The notes: generated by a model not told the origin, from the sequence alone. A stretch of 64,000 nucleotides of DNA from Macrotis lagotis (GCF_037893015.1 NC_133665.1:194428146-194492145); one strand, 5' to 3'; positions 45,422 through 56,419 are shown, counted from the first letter of the stretch. Numbers and translations are program-made.

Positions 45422-46965
45422 TAGGAAATCTTGTGAAATTTGCTTTTTAAAAAATATTTGCTGCCTTTCTTCTTGGTTCATGTTAAATTGTGACAGATTG
45501 GTTAACGGTATCTGAAAGGACCAGATAGTGAAAGTGCCAACATTATGTCAGGATTCAGAAGAGAAGAAATATATTTATAAACATAATAATAATAAATGAG
45601 TGCAATTTTTTAAAAGATAAGTCTACTAAGGAGAAGAATGGAATTCTATTTAGAGAGATAACATTTCACCTAATTTCAGTTCAAAGATAATGTTCCTTCC
45701 CATCACAATTGACTGTCAATGTTGTCTGTGGATACTGATCTGTAGGGAGATTTTGCCTATGTCATCTTTGAAAATGTCTCTCCATGCAGACAGGTGCCCC
45801 CCAATATGGCTATTGATCCTGTGCATATGATTTTGATTGAGCTAGAAGGCTGAGGGGCTTAAACAGGGTCATTTTCTCTGGATAGATTTCTCTGCTGACT
45901 ACTATCAAACATGCTTTAATTAACCATCAATCAATGGTTTTCCTTATTTGTCTACCAAATGAGCCACTCAGGAACTTACTTTGGTTGCAAACTCATCTTC
46001 ATTTTTTATTCTGCTGTGATGAGGTATTTCATTTTAAATTTTCCAGATTATCCAATGACCACTTTCCAAATGAGTTGAGAATAACAGGATAGGTGTACAG
46101 TCTGGGAATGGTGACCTCTATTCAATTCCTCTAGGAAGCGGGCACTCCATTAATACTTATTCCCTTCTCCTTCCTTTCCCCCAATGTTTGAGTGAGTTAA
46201 ATTTGGTGTTTATAACCTTTGTCATTTCATGATTTATATCTGTAATCACTTCTTTGTTTCCAACAGTTCTATGAAATTTTTATGTATGATTTCTTGAAAC
46301 AGAGTGGTTTTATTTTCTTCCACCTTTGGGAGAAGGGAGCGATTTTAATGGCTTCCCCTTTCATCTGTTCCCTATCACACCACTGTTGTCTGCATTGTAG
46401 CCAGATCTTCATCCAGTTGAGGAATTTTCTGGATTTTTTTCCAATTTTTCCTCTGGTCAGTCTGTCTCCAGTACAAATAGTTCCACTTGCAATGGACTCA
46501 GTTGTCTTGCTTGTACTCTTCAAGGGTGTCTTTAAGCCTTCAGGTTTGGGGTTTGTCTTGTTCTGCCATTTCCAATTCACGCTCAGTTCTTTGTTCTTCT
46601 CAGGATGTTGATATTAATTGCATTCCTTCCTTTAATTAGCATCATTTTGTCATGACTTGAGAAAATTCTAACTTGGAGCTGATGCTACTGTTTCGGGACT
46701 GTTTTCTGTGGGATTTTGACCTCTGCTTTTTTAAGCCCAGCAGATTTCTTCTTTGCTTTGTCCTTTCAGTAATTTATTGGCAAGTACATTTTTTCTCTTG
46801 AGATTTGCTGGTAATTTTGTTTCTTTGGGGCATTTCTTTGTGGAAGGAATTTGGCAAAGAGGAGGGGTCCTCTGTGGCATTCTTTTACTTTTCCTTCTCC
46901 CATATCACATGAAGGTCAACTGATGGAACTGGGAATGTTTCTCATTAGATCCTGGGAATATGGAT
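45422..46965. other. AT-rich intergenic sequence, possible old LINE remains
   Basis: T-rich sequence on the + strand. Opposite frames of about 100-110 codons at 46269-46611 have no recognisable domain; the minus frame is Lys-rich and could come from an old L1 5'/ORF1 region, but I cannot align it by eye. Confidence 0.35.
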
Positions 46966-46969
46966 TTAG

Positions 46970-47090
46970 ACCACTTTACAGATGAGGAAATTGAGTCTCA
47001 TAGAGGTTAAATTACTTTACCAGAGTCAAACAGTGACATAGACAGAATTAGAACCCTGTTGGCTTCAAGTTGTACCCAAGGAGATTATTC
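46970..47090 (-). mobile_element. MIR-type SINE remnant
   Basis: 'ccactttacagatgaggaaa' then 'tagaggttaaattactttac' is the reverse of MIR. Confidence 0.65.
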
Positions 47091-48029
47091 TAGACCCCAT
47101 CTCCTATGCTTTTTGAGCATAGTTGGGTTTTTTGGTTTTTGTTTCTTGGCAAGGAGAAATTTTGCTATAAGGCAAAATAGCAAGAGAAAATGTGGGGAAA
47201 CAAACTCATGAAATTATTCAACTGGATAAGAATTTGGAAGCAATGCAGACAACAGTGGTGGAGGTGGAGGACAGATGAAGGGAGATGAAGTTAAAATTAT
47301 TCCCTTCCCCCAAAGATTGAAAAAGAAAATAAAGCCACTGTCTTTCAGGAAATGAGCCCAGAGAATGTAACAGCTGGCCTAGGAGAGAATCCTGTGAGAG
47401 CCATCCAGGATCAAACTGAGGAGGGCCTTCAGGGTTACTGGGGAGGTTTGGGAGGCATTGTAGCTCTTTGATCTGGGAACCCGAGAAGTTAAATCTGTGT
47501 CAAGGAAGACGTTTTGGCAACAGTGTGGAGAACGGGGGAGAAGGGAGCCCAATAAGGAAGTGATGACATGTGTCCAGATGACAGCTGAGGAAGGCCTGAA
47601 TTAGGGAGGAAGGCATGTGAAAGATGGGGAGGAAGAGTCAAGGACACAGGACAGGGACCAGGAGGATGGACACATTGAGCCGAAGGTGCCAGACAGACAA
47701 TTGGCAATGGTTGTCAGAGAAGGATAAAAGGAAGATGAACTGAGGTGGAGGTTCTGCACTAGTTCCCTCCATGGGGCCAGGGCACCTGGGAAGTCCATCC
47801 TTCCATCCAAACTGGGGTACCAAGAGGAGCAGGGGAGCCCACTTCTGACTGGTCAGCCAGCCTCCTGAAGTCCAGCAGGTCAGAGGAGCTGATGCTCATG
47901 ACTCATTGGCCTCTGCAGAGGAATTACTCTGCCAAACAGCATATCCTAGGATTCCAATCTATCTTAGTGGGACAATCAGCCTAGCCAAGGAGGCAGAGCC
48001 AGACCAGGATTCTGGATAGCTATTGATTA
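47091..48029. other. Intergenic sequence, nothing firm
   Basis: 47380-47620 ('ctgaggagggccttcagggt') resembles the old unclassified repeat seen at 22790 and 36300. No gene is supported. Confidence 0.35.
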
Positions 48030-48130
48030 AATTGACAGGTGGACCCTGAGCTAAGGACTGGGAATACAAAGGAAGACAAAGACAGTCTCTACCCTCAAGG
48101 CTTACTTAGTCTAGTGGATGGATCTGATGT
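48030..48130 (+). mobile_element. Old SINE-like repeat fragment
   Basis: 'gctaaggactgggaatacaa' then 'gacagtctctaccctcaagg' matches the same family as at 8885. Confidence 0.55.

Positions 48131-48162
<32 letters not shown>
48131..48162 (+). repeat. (CA)n microsatellite
   Basis: About 30 bp of acac repeat with a gcacac variant end, followed by tacata-rich sequence to about 48190. Confidence 0.95.
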
Positions 48163-48165
<3 letters not shown>

Positions 48166-48329
48166 TACATATATTCACATACATACATATATGGATGATA
48201 TATTGAATATCATCAGCAGAGGTGAGCATTAGAATTAAGGGGGAACAGGAAAGATTTCTCCCACCTATGATCTTGGGCAAAGCACTTGAGCCTTAGTTTC
48301 TTCCTCTGTGAGGTGAGGGATGACTCAGT

Positions 48330-48520
48330 GGCTCTCCATTGGCCTGGAGTAAGAAAGACTTCCCTTCAAATCTCACCTCTGACACTTACTAGCTATGGAA
48401 CCCTGGGGAAGACCCAGGATCTGTCTTGGATTTCCCCATATGCAAAATGTAAGTCATGGTTATTGGGGTTCTTAGGAGAATTGAATGAGATCCTGTCATG
48501 TGAGGTACTTCTCGATTGTC
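48330..48520 (+). mobile_element. MIR/THER-type SINE
   Basis: 'cttcaaatctcacctctgac' (B-box), 'acttactagctatggaaccc', and a 3' part 'agaattgaatgagatcctg'. An old CORE-SINE. Confidence 0.6.
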
Positions 48521-48670
48521 ACTGGTGAAGTCACCCACCCATCCTTTCTCTCAGGTAAGATGCCTGCAGGATAGGGGCCAAACCAGTTCTGACCAGTGAT
48601 GGCAGTGAAGAGCCAACCATAATAACAGAGTCTCAGACCCTTACTCATCTTAATTAAGATGAAGCTTGGA

Positions 48671-48804
48671 GGGGCAGCTAGGTGGTGCAGTGGATAGAGC
48701 GCCAGTCCTGGAGTCAGGAGGACCTGAGTTCAAATCCAGCCTCAGACACTTAATAATTGGGCAAGCCACTTAACCCCATTGCCTTAAATTTAAAAAAAAA
48801 TTAA
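48671..48804 (+). mobile_element. WSINE-type SINE with internal deletion
   Basis: Perfect 14-bp target duplication agatgaagcttgga at 48657-48670 and 48805-48818. Between 'cttaataatt' and 'gggcaagcc' it lacks about 18 bp ('acctagctgtgtggcctt') present in the other copies. Confidence 0.97.
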
Positions 48805-48959
48805 AGATGAAGCTTGGAGATTCAGAGGGAGGCGGGGCCAAAGTAGGGGTCTTTTCCCAGAAGCCCCTGAAGAGTTGCCATCCTGAGTCCTACATCAAGA
48901 CAGACACACTTGGCCCATCAGACCCAAGGCCTCAAGGTCAAGGTAGCACAGTCACACAC

Positions 48960-49110
48960 AGCACCATAGTCTCATAGATTTAAGGCAGTCGAATGGCCTT
49001 ATTTTACACGTGAGTCAGTTAAAGCTCAGTGAAGTTGTGATTTACCCAGGGTCACAAGTTGAATAGGTGGATGCGCTTGAACCCAGATCTTCTGGACCAC
49101 ACTCCCTCTT
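48960..49110 (-). mobile_element. MIR-type SINE remnant
   Basis: 'gccttattttacacgtgagt', 'gtgatttacccagggtcaca' and 'gaacccagatcttctggacc' follow reverse MIR. Confidence 0.65.
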
Positions 49111-49214
49111 CTGGCGGTCACAGCAACATGACTGACAGACTGACTCTATCTCGGAACAGCCAGGGATTGGCGTGGTTTCTGTACGGGTGCTACAGAGTAA
49201 CTCAATAATACTTT

Positions 49215-49480
49215 TTGAATGGATGGGTGGGTGGCTGGGTGGCTGCAAATGTGGGTAGATGGAGGGATGGATGGCTAAGTGAGTGGATAGACAGATGGGA
49301 GGGTGGATGAGGGGATGCGTGGATAAATGGATGGGTGAATGGGTGGGTGGATGAGTGGGCAGGAGATGGATGGATGGGTGGATAGATAGATGGTAGATAG
49401 GTGGATGGTAGGTGGATAGATGGATGGGCAATGGTTGGATGGGTAGATGAGTGGGTTGACAGGTGGATGGGTCTCTAGGA
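49215..49480 (+). repeat. (GGAT/GGTG)n degenerate minisatellite
   Basis: About 265 bp of imperfect 4-bp units (ggat, gggt, ggtg, agat). It produces a Thr/His/Pro-rich artefact on the minus strand. Confidence 0.96.
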
Positions 49481-50875
49481 TTATAGTAGCAGGTTTAGCT
49501 CACATCAGGTTGTTGGTCTATGGCTACAAAATGGATTTTTCTCTTCATGAAGGTAGTCGAGCCAAGCATAGGCTTAATGTGTGCCCTTGGCTTCCCGCTC
49601 CAGCCATGAGACTGTCCCATATGTCAGGCTGCGCAGGGTCAGAGTGTCCATCTCCAGGTGCTTGTCCCTCTGTGCAGATGGCCAGCTGCCTTCCTGACCT
49701 CAGTGACCCCCTTTGTCTGCTCTCCTCCTCTGCTGGCTGACAGCCTCTCCCCAAAGAGAGGAGCCGCTGAAGGCACCAGCTGCCTGCACTGCTCCTGCCC
49801 CCAGATGCTGCTTCACCGCCTTCCCCTGCTGTCTCTCTCTCTGGGTTCTCCTGCTTCCTGTCTGATTGCAGCTGATTTCCCCCTTGTCCTTCCCCATCCT
49901 GCTCCCTCTGGAAGACATCCCCACACATGCTTTTTTCTCTCTCCTCTCTCCTGAGGATTCAGTTCTTCCCAGATCAGGGATCACCTCTACTTGAAAGTCT
50001 CCAGAAGCTCCATCTCCCCCCCCTCTCCACCTGGCTGACCCCTAGTCATACCCCCTCAGCCCACCCCACTCCTAGCTCCTTTCCCCAAAACTAGCCATCT
50101 CCAATAGTCCTGATTTCCTCTGATCTGCTCACCTGGGCCAGAAGCTTTGGAGGTATGGGTCACTATCATCCTCTCTCTTGTTCCCGGAGGACCATCCTGC
50201 CACTTCTCCTTCTGTCTGTCCCCATCCCTACCATGGACAGCTCCTTAAGCCAGGCTCTTGCCACCTTCACCAACTTCTGGCATTGCTTTTCCTTGACCAT
50301 CTTGGCTACAAGGCTTTGGTCTCTAATATTCACACAGATGACAAGAATTTGGTAGTTCCCCATCTTAGGAAATAAAACTAAACCTTTCAGACTGCCCCAG
50401 TGCCCTGCTTCCCTTTTACTTTGGGCTTTGCCCAGTATTTTCTCAGACACTGACCTTCCAGCCAGACTGAGCTTCAGGATGCTCCCTGACATGGTCCTGA
50501 TCTCTCCCATCTCCCCTCCACCTCCCCGCTGGTGACCCCCTGGCTTTCCAGCCTTCACAGCCCAGCTCACATTCCTTCATGAAGTCAGCCCAGCTTCCCT
50601 GCCTCTGACTTTCTTGGAGCCTGTGCCCCTCTACTACCAAATGGCATAGCAGAAGTGGTTCACTCCCAGAGGACATTCAGGTTCTCCAGTACCTCAGGCC
50701 ATACCTCCCACAGGAGGCACAATTTTCATTGATTGTGTACTGGCCAGCTTAGGGGTCCCTGCTCACTTACCAAAGGAAGAAAATGGGGGGGGGGCCTCAG
50801 CTGTTGGCTTTCTGTCCTCACAATGTTTCTCCTGCTCTCCTTGGTACAGATGCCCTGGTTTGTCTCAGCTCCATC
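49481..50875. other. Unique intergenic sequence, GC-richer
   Basis: Possible L2 wording at about 50270-50640 ('cacattccttcatgaagtca'), too diverged to be sure. No exon with good splice signals was recognised. Confidence 0.35.
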
Positions 50876-50879
50876 ACTA

Positions 50880-50981
50880 TATGTGTGTGTGTATCTCTGT
50901 CTTTCTTTCTCCTCTGTCTGTCTTTCTCCTCTGTCTTTGTATTTCTCTCTCTTCACTTTCTGTTTCTGTCTCTGTGTCTCT

Positions 50982-51031
<50 letters not shown>

Positions 51032-51200
51032 ATTTGTCTGTCTGTCTGACCTGACACTGTCTTTCCCTTGCTCTCTCTCTCATGCTGTCTGTGGGGGGGG
51101 GTCTCAGTCTTTCTGGGTCTTTCTGCATCTCTGACTGTCTCTGGCTCTACCTCTTTCTGTGTCTCCCTCTTGCTTCCTCTATGACCCTCTGTGCATGTCT
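50880..51200 (+). repeat. CT-rich tract with (TC)n core
   Basis: Pure (tc)n at about 50986-51026 within variant tctg/tctt sequence. Frames across it are artefacts. Confidence 0.95.
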
Positions 51201-52505
51201 TCATCTCCTTTTCCATCTCTTATCTAATAAACCCCAGCCAACCCCAGCCTCATAATTACATTTCCCAGTCCAGGCCCTAAGGACCAACCCTGATTATGGT
51301 TGGACTTCCCTAGGAGGAGGCCAACACTCCTTCGCCCAGGCTGCCCCAATACAGCAGTCTCCTCCAAGCTGCCTCTTTCTGGCTTCTGGTGACTGTCCAG
51401 CAGCGATGCAGACCTAGGACAGCTCCCCAGACTCCTGCCCTCAAGCTCAGTCACTGAACCCCCCCAGCTGGCTGCTCCCCCACCTCCTCTATCAGCTGCT
51501 GCCCCTCGTACACTGTGCCCCTGCCACTGCAGCCAGTTCAGGCCATTTCCCCGCACGTGAGACCCCTTCCCCAACATCCCACCTCCTCTCCACTGTCCAA
51601 ACTAGCATCCTCTGGCCAGCCGCACAGACTCAGGAGTTTCTTCCGGGGTTCAAAAGCTCCAAGTTGGCCCTGTGACATGACTGAACGTTCCTATCAGGCT
51701 GTGCCTCCACACGTTGCCCCATTTGAAACTCCAAATCACTCTGTGAGAAGGTCAGTGACAGGACATGATTAGCCTCAGAACCCTTGGACTCTGCAGCCAG
51801 GGCTGTTAACTTGAACTGGTCTAGTTAACAGTTTCATCTCAGATGAATTTGGGGGAGAAGCATGTTTGTCCCCAGGGAGAGATGGGGGAGGCATTAACAC
51901 GGGAGGGGGCCTCCCCTATCCGTCCTCTCCCTCCTCTACCCTCTATGCCCCAACAGGCCTTGGATGTTCTGAGGAGAACCCAAGGAGACCCCAGAGGGGC
52001 TGAGGGCTCAGTATGGATGCCCGGGATGCTTCTTGGTCCACTCCATCTTCTGGGCCCCCTGTGTTGTCTGACCAGGTGCCCTGACTGCTCTTTCATGCCA
52101 TCCTGCATCATTACTGACTGGATGTCAGGCATCAGGCTAATCCTTGGGCTAGAGACTGGGCCTTGACAAGTGGTTTGGATGGAAAAAACCCTGGGGCTTG
52201 GGGGACTGAGGGGGAGATCCCAGATACAGTTGAGTGAGGAGGGCACTGAATCAAGAGACTTCTGGAATACTCCTGGCCTTGCCTTGGCACCCTGGAGGAC
52301 CGTAGTCTCAGTAAACCTCAGTCCCCTCATCTGATAATGGGGAGAATCATGTAGAGTATGTTATATTCGAGCAGAGATAAGCCTCTGGGCCCATGAGCCC
52401 AAGGATGCAGACAGATCTGGATAAGGAAACTCCTCTCAGTGTGGGCTGGTGCCCTCTCTGCACCTTCTCACAGAAGGGAGCATTAATCTAGTTGCTTGAT
52501 TTTCA
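51201..52505. other. Unique intergenic sequence, nothing recognised
   Basis: No exon or nameable repeat was found. The 163-codon minus frame at 51839-52330 has no recognisable domain and no supporting splice context. Confidence 0.4.
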
Positions 52506-52509
52506 ACAC

Positions 52510-52680
52510 AACTTTAGGGCTAAAGTACTTTATTACCCCCAATTTTATGGATGAGGAAACTGAGGCAGACTGAGGTGAAGTGACTTCTAGAGTCTCCCCA
52601 GTTAATCAGAATCTGAGACAGGATTTGAATTCAGTTCTTCCTGAACCAAGTCCAGGATTCTATCCACTAGATCATTGAGT
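52510..52680 (-). mobile_element. MIR-type SINE
   Basis: 'ttttatggatgaggaaactg' then 'gaggcagactgaggtgaagt' and 'gaattcagttcttcctgaac' follow reverse MIR/CORE-SINE. Confidence 0.65.
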
Positions 52681-53236
52681 TTACCTAATAGAAATATTAT
52701 ATTATGGTGATACATCCTTTAATATGGTGAGGAGAGGGTTTTGTGGCTATAAGTTGTGAGCTGCTACCATCATTATGACCTTCCTAGACAAAAATGGAAG
52801 TTTCCAGAGGGAACTCTTGTGTCTTCATTTTCTTTGTTCTTGTTTTTGCCTCTGAAGTCCCAGTGATCGCACCTCTGGGTGCTGGGGAAGTATTTGTTGA
52901 ATTGGATTGGAACAGACTACCTACCCACCTTAGCAGGGTTGCTGTGAGGCCCCCAAATGAATCCCTCAGTCACTCTCCATTCTAAGGGGGTCCTTAAGTC
53001 TGGGTGCCTAGCTCATATGATGCTGGATAAATGAATGAGAACAGTGCTTAAAGGGGAGAAGCAGAAGGGAGCAGGGGAGGGAGGGGGCTCCAAACCTCCC
53101 CAATCCCTGCCTTCCCCTTCCCCCAGGGCAGATCGGAGAATATGTCCTGGGTGGCTGGAGAAGGATGGACCGGGATGTCTTCACTGGCCCATGCTCTCCC
53201 TGCCCCGAGAGTGACAGCCCTTCCCTTTCTCTGCAG
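52681..53236. other. Sequence immediately upstream of the ADCYAP1R1 start-codon exon
   Basis: Repeat-free. It ends in a good acceptor (ccttccctttctctgcag at 53219-53236), so it is most simply intron between an unseen non-coding 5' exon and the start-codon exon. No CpG island or TATA-like promoter is visible here. Confidence 0.45.
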
Positions 53237-53340
53237 AGCTTGGATCTGTCAGTCCTCCTGGCTTAGCAGCTTCCCCGAGCCTCCGCCTGGGATCCCTCGC
53301 ACCTGATCATCCAGCAACAAGAGGAAAAGAGACAGGTGTC
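53237..53340 (+). other. ADCYAP1R1: ADCYAP1R1 5' UTR part of start-codon exon
   Basis: The exon is proposed to begin after the acceptor at 53235-53236. These 104 bases contain no ATG before the start codon, so no upstream open frame competes with it. The context gtcATGG gives G at -3 and G at +4, a strong initiation context. A transcription start inside this stretch is an alternative to splicing from an upstream exon. Confidence 0.55.
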
Positions 53341-53379
53341 ATGGCAGCCACCATCCTCACTCTCCTGCTGCTACCCATG
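53341..53379 (+). CDS. ADCYAP1R1: PACAP type I receptor (PAC1), coding exon 1: signal peptide
   Basis: Codes for 13 residues, MAATILTLLLLPM, the start of a signal peptide with a leucine core. A consensus donor follows (ATG|gtaagc, gt at 53380-53381), in phase 0, matching the next exon. The human receptor starts similarly, with a leucine-rich core ending LLLLPM. The product is a class B G-protein-coupled receptor of the plasma membrane that binds PACAP and, more weakly, VIP, and signals mainly through Gs and adenylyl cyclase. The first coding exon is very short, as is usual for secretin-family receptors. The assignment rests on the spliced product with the exon at 56246. Confidence 0.88.
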
Positions 53380-54069
53380 GTAAGCATTCAGTTGCTATCT
53401 TGGCTGATTCTGTGGGGTTTTCTAAGTACTTTGCAAGGTGGGTCACTTGAATCTTCCATTTCTATCTCTTTTTTCTTTAATTACTGTTGGTATCATTTCT
53501 AGAACCACATGGAGTGATAGTGGGGAGGGTCACAGGAGAGTGCTGGCCAGTCCCTGATAGGGTGATTTGGGATGATGACAGAATGAGCAGACCTGAGGGA
53601 TGGTCAGCTTGGCTAGCCAGCTTTCCCTCTTATCCTCCTCCTTCCAAATTGGAGTCCACAGACCAGCACATCAAACCTGCCTCCCTTACCCATCAGCCTG
53701 CCACAGCCTTCAGTGGCAGAGAGCTCCAGGCCCTGGCCCTCAAGGCCACTTCAGTTTCTGAGTTGTCAGACTGTGGGGTCTGACCCTGTCTTCCTGAAGC
53801 CTTCCCTGACCTCCAGGCTCTGCTCAGGGATCCACGTCCAGGGCAGCTTCTGTCCCTCACAGGGAGTGGCTTCTCCCCCTTCCTCTTTGAACTAATCTGT
53901 GGAGCCTGGCCTAGAGTTCTCCTTGTTCTGCCTCTCTGAGCAGAACCGTCTAAATCCTTCTCCCTTGCATTGAGCAAGTCGACAGTAGGAGATTGGGTCC
54001 CAGGTTCCCTCCTTCCCCTGAGGTTCCCACCCATTCACCGGACCCGGAGTCCCTCAGAGGAGGCCTTTC

Positions 54070-54595
54070 CTCACAGAATATTCATCCCCCCCCCTTTCCC
54101 CTTATTCCCCTCCTCCTCCCATTCTCTCCCCTTCTTCCTCCTTTCCCTCTTTTCTCCCTGTTTCCCCCACTTCCCACCTTCCTATTCTTCCAATCCCTTC
54201 CTCTCTTAATCTCTTTCCCTCCTCCCAATCTCTCCCCTCCTCATTTCCCTCCTCTCTCCCTATTTCCTCCACTTTTCAATTCCCCCTTCTCAATCTCTCC
54301 TCATTTTCCTCTTTTCTCCTCATTTCCCTTTCTCCCCATTTCCCCACTCTTGACCTTTCCCTCCTCTTCATTTCCTTCCTCTCTCCCCATTTCCCCCATT
54401 GCCCACCTCACCCTCCTCCTAATCTCTCCCTCTTCATTTTCCTTTCTTCCCATTTCCCCCATTCCCCACTTTCCCATATTCTCAATCTCTTCCTTTCCTC
54501 CAAAACTCTCTTTTCCCACCTCACCCTTTTCTCAGTCTCTCCCACTCCTCCCAATTTCTCTCTCCTTCCCATTTCCCTGTCCTCCCCTCCTCCAC
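54070..54595 (+). repeat. Long polypyrimidine tract (TCCC/TTCCTC-rich) in intron 1
   Basis: About 525 bp, nearly all C and T on the + strand, of loosely repeated 'atttccctcctctctcccc' type units of about 20-45 bp. It is purine-rich on the other strand. Such tracts can form triplex DNA; that is family knowledge, not shown here. Confidence 0.93.
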
Positions 54596-55282
54596 CACAA
54601 AGCTCTGGCAGGAAGCTGCCTCTGTCCCCAAAGAAGGCTGGGAGTTGGGGACAGTGTGGCTTCCCAGCCACCATGGGAACCCCCCAGGGCCTGGCGTCTC
54701 TCGGTCCCTGGGAAAGTCCCCAACCCTGGTGAGGTGATTAGCCTCTGAGAGGTCCTGAATAGGCTTCATTAGGAAGGCTGATCAGGCCTTGGGAGAAGTG
54801 CCCAGAACCTCAGCCTAGCCCACCTCTCCCCCAGGCATTTGGCCCTGCCTCCCCCAGCCCAAGCAGTGCCCCCTGCCTGAGGTCCACTTCGAAGATGAAA
54901 CAGTCTCCAGTAGCCTAGTCCTGGAGTCCTTCAGGTGGGCTTCCTAGAGACTCTCTTCCCCCTTGGGAGTGCAGTTTCCCCTTGGGAAAGGAGTCTGAGG
55001 GGCCAAGATGAGAGCCTCTGTGGACCCCGCAGCCAGAAGGGATGAGTGAGTAAACCCAGAGACTTTCCCAGGCTGGGCTGGAACTGAAGGTCCCAAGGTG
55101 GGGAAGGGAGGGGAGAAGATCCTGGGCTTCCCTCTGAAGCCAGTCCCTGATTGTTCCACCTCCCTAGAAGTGAAGGATTGTCCTGGGCCAGAGGCCCTCA
55201 TGGCCTGAGAGCTTGGCTCCATGAATAGGTAGCCTCTCAGCTCCATCCTTCCCTCCCCCTAAAATACCATTTTACAGGTGAG

Positions 55283-55431
55283 TGGGATAGCCAGGCAGAG
55301 ATGTGGATGGAGCGCCAGCCCTGGAGTCAAGAGGACCTGAGTTCAAATCCAGCCTCAGACACATAATATTTACTTAATTGTGTGACCTTGGGCAAGTCAC
55401 TTAATCCCATTGCCCTGCAAGGGGGAAAAAA
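55283..55431 (+). mobile_element. tRNA-like SINE in ADCYAP1R1 intron 1
   Basis: B-box 'gagttcaaatccagcctcag' and variant 'cataatatttacttaattgt'. Imperfect 15-bp target duplication (13 of 15 identical): 55268-55282 and 55432-55446. Older than most WSINE copies here. Confidence 0.9.
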
Positions 55432-56245
55432 CATTTTTCAGGCGAGCAAATTAAGATCTGCCCAGACTGAGTGACTAGGTAACACAAGGAATTGGTGCCA
55501 GAGATCAGATTAGAACCAGATCTGCTGCCCCAGTAGCTTTTAAAGGCTGATTTCCCCAAAGCATCTTCCCATTTACCTGCCATTCACTCATGCCTTTATT
55601 TCCACACTGGATATTTTAGAATCTGAGGTGCGGCAGCAGGAGCAAAGCTCTATACATTTGGGTGTTCTTGGGGTCCAAAGCTGACTACATGGCACCCTCA
55701 GAGCTCACTCACACTCAGTACTGGGGAAGACCAGGTAGGAGGAAGCACCTGAGTTTGGCCTAGAAGGCCAACCTCTCTGGCCACCTCTCCCAAGCAGCAC
55801 TCGAGCACCCTCACCAGGTCTGGCTTCTCCCCAGCCTTGGATCATGATTCCAGAGCAATTCTTGCATGAACAATGAGGTTGGCGACAGGTGAAAAATGGA
55901 GGGAAGGTGAACCAAGTCTCCAGTTCAGCAACCTGGGGGGAGGGGAGCAGGGAAAGAGCAGGGTGGGCAGAGAGCAAGAGCTACAGCAAGGTCAGAGCAA
56001 GGCTGTGTGACCCAGGCTGTCAACTCTGGGCTCGAATGGGAAGGAAGCCACATCTCCCTCAGCCCGCCTGCTGCCCACCTTGATCTGCTTCCCTCTTGCT
56101 GCCACTGCCGCTGCCACTACGGCCAGCTGGGAGGCTTCCCAGAGGAACCCAGGCTCCTCTTCAGCTGGGCCCCACCCCAGGAGGGTTTGCTGACTGACCC
56201 ATGATGGATGGCCTATGTCCTCTGACCGGTCCCTCTCCTTCCTAG

Positions 56246-56351
56246 GTTGCTGCCATGCATCAGGACTGCATCCTGAAGAAAGAAGAAGCCATGTGCCTGG
56301 AGAAGATTGAGCGGGCGAATGAGATGATGGGGCTGAATGAGTCCTCCCCAG
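56246..56351 (+). CDS. ADCYAP1R1: PACAP type I receptor (PAC1), coding exon 2: start of extracellular domain
   Basis: 106 bp between acceptor ag (56244-56245) and donor gtaagg (from 56352). It codes for residues 14-48 plus the first base of codon 49. It completes the signal peptide (VAA, cleavage probably before MHQDC) and starts the N-terminal hormone-binding domain. The stretch [15 protein letters not shown] forms the first helix of that domain in family members. It differs from the human PAC1 sequence, as I remember it, only by conservative changes. Cys30 corresponds to the first cysteine of the three conserved disulfides; Cys21 matches the extra cysteine of PAC1. Asn44-Glu-Ser is an N-glycosylation site at the position known in human. 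This combination is specific for PAC1 and not for the VIP, secretin or GHRH receptors. Later exons, including the seven membrane helices, lie outside the window. Confidence 0.93.
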
Positions 56352-56419
56352 GTAAGGAAGGCCCAAAGCACTCCAAGATCCCTCCAGTAGAATAAGCCAC
56401 AGTGATTATCAGAATAGAT

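Larger units (their letters stand above)
53380..56245 (+). other. ADCYAP1R1: ADCYAP1R1 intron between coding exons 1 and 2
   Basis: 2,866 bp, phase 0, gt...ag ends (gtaagc; cctag with a pyrimidine-rich approach 'cggtccctctccttcctag'). It contains a pyrimidine tract of about 500 bp and one SINE. The 251-codon frame at 53993-54748 is created by the pyrimidine tract and is not a gene. Confidence 0.85.

Noticed and set aside
46269..46611. Opposed 103- and 109-codon frames as a gene
   Set aside because: AT-rich mirror frames; at best a decayed LINE region.
49042..49431. 129-codon minus frame rich in His, Pro and Ser
   Set aside because: Translation of the GGAT/GGTG minisatellite.
51839..52330. 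163-codon minus frame as a possible gene
   Set aside because: Opposite-strand frames overlap it, no recognisable domain, and no splice or promoter context.
53993..54748. 251-codon open frame rich in Pro, Ser and Phe
   Set aside because: Produced by the polypyrimidine tract in intron 1. Low-complexity translation, no domain, no homologue expected.
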